The notes below the pieces were generated by a model that saw only the letters and a program-made list of their open reading frames with translations, searched no databases and had not been told where the DNA came from. From the NCBI RefSeq assembly GCF_000283155.1, contig NW_004454216.1:2649329-2713328 (forward strand): a stretch of 64,000 nt of DNA. The letters are read 5' to 3'. Origin of the DNA: Ceratotherium simum simum (lineage: Eukaryota > Chordata > Mammalia > Perissodactyla > Rhinocerotidae). This document shows positions 56,700-64,000 of this stretch, in pieces. How positions within the stretch are numbered: the stretch's first letter is position 1; every line of letters begins with the position of its first letter. The position numbers and the translations under genes were made by a program.

Positions 56700-57480
56700 A
56701 ATCTTGAGACCCATGGTCCTAAAACACAGCTCTGAGCTTATATTACTCCCCTGCTTAGACACCTTCCAAGGCTCCCCGTTGCCTCAATTCTAAGGAAGGC
56801 CCTAGATAGCTCCTGTTCCACCCAAAAGCTCAGCCACAGGCTCCTTCTTACTTCCTCATGTCAGATGGCTCCCTTTGTCCACCCATCCTCTCCTGAGGAC
56901 CAATCTCTTCAAATCTGGATTTCTCCTGTTCTACTCGGGTGCGAGTGAATTTGAGAACGTTTTGGCTTTGAGCTCTTGGAGACAGACCAATGACTTCCCT
57001 TGCCTATATCTACAGTATTTGTCCAGACTCAACCATTTCATTTTCCTTCTAGCCCATGGAAGGGAGGGTGGACAACCTCAGAGATAAAGCACAAACTCCT
57101 TAGCTTGTATTCAAGACAGTGCCCAGCAAGTTCCAAATGGCCTGCTGCTTACCTTCCTCTGAGTGTGCTGATCGTGCGTCCAGGTTGTGCCTAAGATGTC
57201 TCTCCCTTTGGAATCCCTTCCCACATTTCTGCCCATTGAACTCCTTACCATCTTCTGAAACTCAGATGAAAAACCTCTTCTTTCCCCAACAACGCTGACC
57301 CAGAATTATCCTTCCTTCCCTACCTCCCTCTCTCTGCCTGAAGCAAACAGCTCTCCAGGGAGCTCAAGCCGTATCCTGTTTGGTGGACACGTGTGTGTGG
57401 CCTTTCTTCCCTACTTGCCTCTGCCACAGCAATCTAACCTGGTACTTTGTTACCTCTTTTCTTTACCCAAGTTTGTTTAA
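56700..57480 (+). repeat. L2-like stretch
   Basis: Pyrimidine-rich sequence with CTTCCAAGGCTCCCCGTTGC and ATCTTCTGAAACTCAGATG resembles L2 3' ORF-derived DNA. Diverged; borders approximate. Confidence 0.5.
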
Positions 57481-59369
57481 TAAGCTATTCTGAAACCACA
57501 AAGGATTAGATGGCTGTACATTTAAAAAGTCAATTTGACAAACACCTGCACTAAAGAAACAAATTTATAAACTTTCCAGTTAATTGATAAGTGAGACATG
57601 TAGAAGTCAATGACTAGATTCCTGGTAGTTTTTGTCTTACTGAGAAGGTATATGACGGGGGAGAAATTAAGGTGTCATTTATCCTAGGTCATTATTGGCC
57701 ATGTGCCCATTCATAGCATCACAGAGGGTCAACTCTGGCTGCCAACTTAGGGGCTTTGTAGTCAGTACCCTCAGTGTACAGATGAGGAAACTAAGGTTCT
57801 GAGAGGGGAAGTGACTTGTTCAAAATCACTGATGTGTCATTTGCAGAGTCAAGATTCGAGTCCTGATCTCCTGACTCTTGAGCCAAACTTCTATTGAATT
57901 TGTTGCATTCTTCTTCTCCGGGTCGGGAGATACCACTTCCCTTTATGTTCCTTTAAAATTAAGAGAAACTCCCAATGCCCTGCCCTTGAGTCTGCCCTTT
58001 TCCCTTACAAGTTACTCCACAAGGGAGTCAGATAAACAAAGCTGGTAAGGAGAGAGCCTTCCACCTCGCCCTCCATTCAAGGTCTTCCTGACTCTTCACC
58101 CTAATTCTGAAACCCACAACTGAAGCATCACCCCTTTGCTCCTTGTTAGGATGCAAATACCTATACAAGAGGCACATGGAGTCCAATGAGCCATCAATGT
58201 CAACGCCTCACTGGGAATGACTTTATCAGATCCTTTCCTCGTATTCCCAGAGGGAGCGGGAAGACACTGTAAGAGGGAAAGAGAGCCAAGGAGAGGGTAG
58301 AGCCGAAACAGACGGCCCTCCTGATTCACAATCTGGGGGCCTGAGGCTGTCTGTCTGTGGAGGGAGACTGACTCCTGATAAGGGGATGCATCTGCCTTCC
58401 TTCCTGCCCTTTTAGCCCTCAGTGTGCAGAAGCCATTTCAAATACGGGGTCTACGGAAACTTTGCCATGTTATTCTGAAGCAGCGCTTCCTTCATATGTA
58501 GTAGATCTTTTTTTTCCTAACCCGGCAGGGCTATTAAGGAAGCAAGTGGGGTGAATTTTAGAAAGTGGGATTGGTAGAGGGCAGAGGGCAGAACAGTGGC
58601 TGTCCCTTCAGAAACGGTATTGCCTCTGACTGAAATTGCCCAGCTCACCTCAAAATGTTTTCCACGTACACGAATAGTCCCTGTGGGCCCCGCCCTGTGG
58701 AAGACTGCCCAGTGGCCTGCCACCGTGATGATTTACTCCAATTGCTCAACATCCTGGGAGTTCCTTTGCTCTGAGGAGTGTAGATTTTTTAAAAGGCTGG
58801 AGTTTTCTTTCTTTTTTTACCTTATGCCTTCGTTCAGTTTGTTTTTTTATAAAAATTATTCATATCCATGGTGTTGATGTTTCCAGACACATTGAATGAG
58901 TTAAAAACCATTGCTAACTAAACACACCAATTTTCCAGGCAGAAGAAAAAGAGGTGAGACTGAGCCGCCAAGCATGAGATCATTTTTTCAAGTTCATTAC
59001 CTCTTTTCCTTGCTCAAGTTTGTTGGACCAGAGAACACACAAACCACACCTCAAACTCTAGCTCATGGTAGAGAAATTTAGATTAACAAAAGAAAATTTA
59101 AAAAGGAGAAATAAGAGAGGAAGAAACAAAAACACAATGTCCTGTTGCTTTAGGCCTGACCCTGAAACCCAGAACAAGAGTAGACAGTTGTATGACTTAG
59201 AGGTGAGAATAAAGATGGGTGTGGAGATTTTAGATGAGGACAATTGATAGTCTGCTCAAATCTAGGGTAGGATGAGTCCCTGGGGATGCTGAAAAGAGGA
59301 GCTTGTTCCCATGGCCGTGACACCCATGGCTCTCAGCCTCCATTAGTCTTTCTTGCTTTAAAGCTCTAC

Positions 59370-59575
59370 ACCCGCTCTGACCAATATGGTAACTAGTAGC
59401 TGCATGTAGCTATTTAAATTCAAATTAATTCAATTAAATAAAATAAAAAAATCAGTTCTTTAGTTGCACTAGCCACATTTCTAGCGCTCAGTAGCCACAT
59501 TTGGTTAGCGGCTACTGTACAGAACATTTGCATCATGGCAGAGAGATCTACTGGACAGCACTGCTCTAGGTTCCT
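59370..59575. repeat. Palindromic MITE-like element
   Basis: The left part (TCTGACCAATATGGTAACTA, then GTAGCTGCATGTAGCT) and the right part (GCCACATTTGGTTAGCGGCT...CTGGACAGCACTGCT) are roughly reverse complements. They flank an AT-rich centre, as in small non-autonomous DNA transposons. Confidence 0.55.
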
Positions 59576-61163
59576 GATGCTTGCTGTGATGATCTCACCC
59601 AAAGTCAAGGACTGAGATGTAAGCAATGGCTCAGGCCTTCGCAGCCAAGTGAGGACCTCAGGTGTGGGCAATGCCAGCGGGATGCCCAGCCCCAGGGCAG
59701 GAATACTATGGAGATTCCTTGGGGAAGTGAGATTAGGGTACCTCCTCATGAATTTGGTCTCCGCCCCAGTTAGGGAACAGTGGCCCATCAGGGGTGTGGG
59801 CAGCCCGCATAGCAATGAGGCCCAGATTCCAGCATCGGGGAGCAGCACATTCTAGGGCTGGTCAGTGTTTGCTCTGCGTAAGAATGCAGGCAGGAGAGGT
59901 CAAAGAGAAATTCTGAGGTTTCATTTGTTTTTCTTGACTAGACGATATCTAAGGTCCCCTTCGGATTTACAAGTCTACTTTTCTTTCCAGGTAGTCCAAA
60001 AAAGAGAAAAAACAAATAGGTGAGTTGATTTTTAAGCCTATTGTAGCAGAAAGCAAAAAAGTTTATTGTAGCAGAAAACAAAATAAGAAATTTTTCTCCT
60101 CATTGAGAAGGGTTAATCAAAAGAAAACCATTTCTTTACAATTTTAAAAACTGTATAACCGGGGTTATATACATAACTGAAACATGTATATATATATATA
60201 ATCTAAGTGAGTTCTTTCTTCTTGTGCTCAGCAACTCTATTTGGGCAAGAAATGGTCAATAAACATTATCGTTAAACAAAAAAAGACATTAAAATTAATA
60301 AAAACTCAAAAGTCCTAAGAATCTTTAAAGCTATTTATAAGTGGGGCATTAAACTTATAAATATAAAATAATACTAGAATTATTTGAAACTAAATTTGTA
60401 TTACATGTGGAAATGTTGTTATAACAAAAAATACATTTAGGACCTGTGGATCCTGGTGGATCAACTAATTGGTGAAGAGTAAAAATAAATTATGTAAAAA
60501 TAATATTGTGTAGATAAAGCTAATTTATTGACTTTTTTCAACTGACACATTTATTAAGCAGAACTGTTTGCAGAGAAGAAACGTGATTAAATTGCCTCAC
60601 AAATCCTATTACGAGCTGGCAGAACTGAATGATTTCTGATGAGACGATCAGGAAAGTTTCTCTCTGCTAGGCTAAGAGGCTGATTATTAAGAAAGAACAT
60701 GACCCTTTCCTTAAAATTTCTTTTGCTTTTCTGATTTCACAAGGAAAGTGGGGGTCCACACAGGTGTCTCTCTGAGATTTAATCAGGAGACATAGATTTT
60801 CCCAGGGTTCTTGGATTTCTCTTGGTCTGTGAGGAAATTTGAGGTTGGAATCAGGATGAATGAATAATACCTCCAGAAGAACTTTAATCTCAGTTCTGAG
60901 ACCTGGACAATATCAAAGGGTTTAAGAAAGCAATTTGTACAGTTGGAGTAAAAGAGAACGAAATAGTCTAATTACAAAAAATGACAGACTTTGAAAGTAA
61001 AAGAATTACAATATTCTAAATTATAAAAAATGACAGACTCTGTGCATCAGGAAATTAATCTCTTCCCCCTTCCCTTTCAGACCGCTAGCTCCCCTCCCAG
61101 GAAAGCAACCCAACCACGGAGAGCGCATTTGGCTTCCCTGCCCCGGGGAATCCGTCTACTCAC

Positions 61164-61280
61164 GGCGCCCTCTCCTCCTCCAGGCGCTGTGCCGGCCGCT
61201 CTGCGAGCCGCCCTGGGCTGAGGGCCTTTTCTACCGTGCAGCAGTCCTTCCAGCCTCGGGGACAGGGAGGGTGGTCTGTG
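61164..61280 (-). other. UPK1B: Candidate non-coding exon 1 of UPK1B
   Basis: A GC-rich, CpG-containing segment ends on the minus strand at a perfect gtgagt donor (GCC/gtgagt, plus positions 61163-61158). It lies 11.6 kb upstream of the coding start, which gives a gene span (about 28 kb) similar to the roughly 30 kb I recall for human UPK1B. No acceptor precedes it closely, and the segment lies beside a GC-rich promoter-like patch. The right boundary is arbitrary. Transcript evidence is absent here. Confidence 0.35.
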
Positions 61281-61460
61281 ATTGGGAGGAGGCATCTCAC
61301 ATGGGCTGAGCCTGCTGCTGCCCGAACCTGCCTGGTCGAGGCCGGAAGTCACAGGAAACTTTCAGTCCGCAGATTGCTGCTGCTTTGGAATGTGTGATTC
61401 CGACAGATAGTGGTGCTTGACAGCGCTCAGTTCATCACTCCTCTGGATTCCGCCTGGGTC
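61180..61460 (-). promoter_or_regulatory. UPK1B: Candidate UPK1B promoter with ETS-type site
   Basis: This GC-rich patch is isolated in AT-rich surroundings. It contains CCGGAAGT at 61342-61349, a textbook ETS-family site, and a further AGGAA at 61352-61356. ETS factors such as ELF3 are known regulators in urothelium. There is no clear TATA box. The role is inferred from base composition, position and the adjacent donor. Confidence 0.35.
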
Positions 61461-64000
61461 TGGGCTTCCTCGAACGCACACTCAGCGCTTTTGTTTTTAT
61501 TTTGATTTGATTTACTAGTGTGATCTGATCCTTTATTCTGCTTTTGTGCATGCAAAGTTCTCTCTATTGTCCTGACTGCTTAGAGTCACCCTAGTACATG
61601 TTTATCTGTCTAAGGTCAGGTCTAGTTTCAGTGTCTATGACTTGCTTGTGCTACATTTACGGGGATAGGAATTGCCCGAGTATTGCTCACACTGTAGGTG
61701 GTCCAAAGACTAAAAAGGGGCAAGAGATCTGGAAACAGACTGGGAGAAATTCGGGCATAGAGAGAGGGCTCAAGTACTTACCTGATGATGTCCAAGTCCT
61801 CCCTTCCCATCCTCCCTTTCTTCTGGAGCCACCACGCGTCACACACAGCACCAACAACATTACTTTTAATGGCTGCATAGCATATCATGGTTTACATGCA
61901 CCATAGTTTATGTAGCCTGGTGCTGGCGATGGGTAATGGCAGTACTGTTAGAAGCTGTGGAGTGCTTTAATCAATAGACTCAGTTGTTCCTCATGGGTCA
62001 GGACCATCTCTGTAACAGGTTAGGTTCTTCAGGAAGCAGACTCTGAGACAGTTTAGTGGGCAGTACATTTATTAGGGATGCAGCACCCATGGAAAGGAGT
62101 GGGAAGGAGCAGGATTGGGCAGAGACAGAAGTGGAGCTGCCATGCAGGTGGGACAGCCTCAGGCAATCCCCTCCCTCCAGCCTTGGGAAACTCTGGAGGA
62201 AGATGGCCTGCCACAGTTCTGCACTGGGCCCCTCTACGATCAGTCCTTAGATACGGGTCGCTCTGGGAAGGCAGCTCTCTGTAGCCGAGGCAATTTCTGA
62301 AGGCGGCTGATGATGGAGGCTGGAGCTGCCAGTACTCCCAGCAGCCGGGCAGCACCTTCCCCGCTGAGGGGGCCTGCACAGGGCATCTCTGTGTCCATCA
62401 CATGCCTTATTCCTCCTCAGCAATCTGGGGCCTGGTTAGATACAGCATGATAACTCACACAATGGAATTCTGTGCAATTGGGAAAAATGATGCCACAGAA
62501 AAATATTTAATGACATGCAAATACATTCACTCATCTATTCAATAGTTATTGAGAATTTATGATGTGCCAGGCACTCTTCTAAGCGCTAAAAGTGAAAAAA
62601 AGCAGGTTACAAAATAGTTTGTACAATTTGACACATTTTAATTTTTTAAATTAAGGAGTTAGGAAGAATGTAAAGTAAAAATCAACAGATGATGCGATAT
62701 GAATGACTTTTCTTTTTTTCGTAGTTCCTATGTTTACAAAGGATCTATATTAAATTATGAAAAGAGAGACATGTAAGTTATTAAAAACCTGTGCTATTTT
62801 GGAAATCTTTGTGATAAAGTAGCAAGAAAGGAAATGGAACATATGTTTCCATTCATGTCTTAAGTATTTTATGTTCTATTACTAGGATTATGTGGGGAGA
62901 AAATAAACATGAATCTTTTCAAAATAGGTAATGTGAACATAAAGCCCAATAACAAGAAACAAGAGACTAGCCAGGAAAAGGAGGATTAATTTTCAGACAA
63001 GAACTGCCACTGATCACATGAGGAATTTCGGGTCTTTAATGTGTAATATGATTGGTTTATTTTTCCAACAATTGCTTTCTAACTGTGTTCTGTTACTCTC
63101 TCCTTTCTCTCTGGCGAGGTGGCTCCTGAAACCACATCTTAACCCAATTCCAAAACTCATCAGCAAATTCTCGTTACTAAAAATCTCAGTTCGGTTAGAA
63201 AGACTTAGATATTTTCTTCTATCACTACAATTTAGACTTGGGACTCCAGTGGTTTGGGAGGACAAGGGAGGAGGAGGGTGGTCTTCTCTCCAATAATCCC
63301 CCTCCCAATTCCCTGTATACGCCCCTCTGGAGTGAAGTGACGTCGTTTTATGTGACTGGTCTGGGAGAGGCTGCTGTTCTTTCTGTTGGTCATCACATTA
63401 TCCACCATCTGGCTCACCGCCAGCAGCCTCAGTGTAGACGGGAGCGGTGTACAGATCTGGCTGATGAGAGTTCTCGCTGAACCACCAGCCAGCATCCCTA
63501 GGCACCAGAGGGTGCTCTGCCCCCTTCCTTGGTTTGCAGCCAGTCTGTACCCTCCAATCTCACCTACACTCCAGGACCCCAGTTCTCAAGGCAGATCCAT
63601 CCTCAGTACATCTCATAAAATCCGGAACTAAAGGGGGTGTGCATGCCCCTCTCTGCCCTGCCGTGCCACTGCACCATCCCTCCAATGCTTTTCCTTCTCT
63701 CTGGTGGGTCCAAGGCAAGTTAACAAGCCTGATGACTAATGCAATTTCTAACTGAACTACAAGATGTTGGTCTTATACATACCCTCAAACTTTCCAGCCT
63801 TCATGGGGCTTCTCTCTCTCATCTTAGGGATGAGGAACCACTAGAACGTTTCCATTCACAAACATTGCACTCCCTAAACAGACCTCTCGCTTCAAATCCA
63901 CTTTTTTTATGGAGGAGGGAGGGAGTTGTAGTGTAAACTGGGCGTGAAAGCAACTGGCCCCACATCTGGAGGTTCTCTCGATTAGGAATGTGGGTTACTT
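61461..64000. other. 5' flank of UPK1B, no gene recognised
   Basis: An L1-like fragment lies near 61860-61950 and a MIR-like piece at about 62520-62600. The rest is unassigned. In human the next gene on this side is IGSF11, transcribed away from UPK1B. No IGSF11 exon was recognised in this window. Confidence 0.5.

Larger units (their letters stand above)
49533..61163 (-). other. UPK1B: UPK1B intron 1 (predicted, 11.6 kb)
   Basis: It runs from the leader acceptor at 49533 to the candidate donor at 61163. Contents are a Tigger1-like relic (49803-50482), MIR remnants (about 50760-51000, 51700-51800, 54290-54520 and 57720-57900), a repeat nested in a MIR at 52870-53240, a dispersed repeat at 55410-55870, an ERE at 56377-56692, an L2-like stretch (about 56700-57480) and a palindromic MITE-like element at 59370-59575. 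The extent depends on the predicted exon 1. Confidence 0.5.

Noticed and set aside
1..64000. Search for an undescribed system such as a gene cluster, CRISPR array, phage or other non-host insert
   Set aside because: All long-range structure is explained by two ordinary mammalian genes and interspersed repeats. Composition and splice signals are uniform with a mammalian nuclear genome.

Overview
This is a mammalian nuclear genome window, almost certainly from an odd-toed ungulate and most likely horse. The lineage call rests on at least twelve copies of the tRNA-derived ERE SINE (equine repetitive element family), most with clear target-site duplications. The remaining sequence is typical mammalian intron and intergenic DNA: old L1 and L2, MIR, hAT and Tigger relics, and simple repeats. 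Two vertebrate genes were reassembled completely across their introns. They face each other tail to tail, which matches the neighbouring B4GALT4 and UPK1B genes of human 3q13.3.

Layout. Positions 1-250 are a GC- and CpG-rich start with a candidate non-coding first exon of B4GALT4 that ends at a splice donor at 154/155. The B4GALT4 coding sequence (+ strand) lies in six exons: 10107-10359, 13032-13264, 14305-14492, 19728-19850, 21786-21890 and 25136-25268. These join without a frameshift into 344 codons. The interval from about 25.3 to 33.4 kb holds the B4GALT4 3'UTR and the convergent intergenic spacer. UPK1B (- strand) has seven coding exons: 49513-49445, 48420-48220, 45940-45866, 45186-45064, 42848-42669, 37944-37861 and 34357-34307. 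These join into 260 codons, and every intron is phase 0. Its 3'UTR probably ends near 33.45 kb, where an AATAAA lies on the minus strand. A candidate non-coding first exon and GC-rich promoter lie at 61.16-61.38 kb. The last 2.6 kb is 5' flank without a recognisable gene.

Function. B4GALT4 is a Golgi type II membrane beta-1,4-galactosyltransferase. UPK1B is a tetraspanin of the urothelial plaque. They are neighbours but nothing links them functionally. I found no operon, CRISPR array, prokaryotic feature, viral gene or previously undescribed system. The items most worth checking are a 39-codon upstream ORF that crosses the first splice junction of B4GALT4, an ERE nested inside another ERE with both target-site duplications readable, a hAT transposase relic split by an ERE, a Tigger1-like relic in UPK1B intron 1, and the candidate UPK1B first exon next to an ETS-type site.
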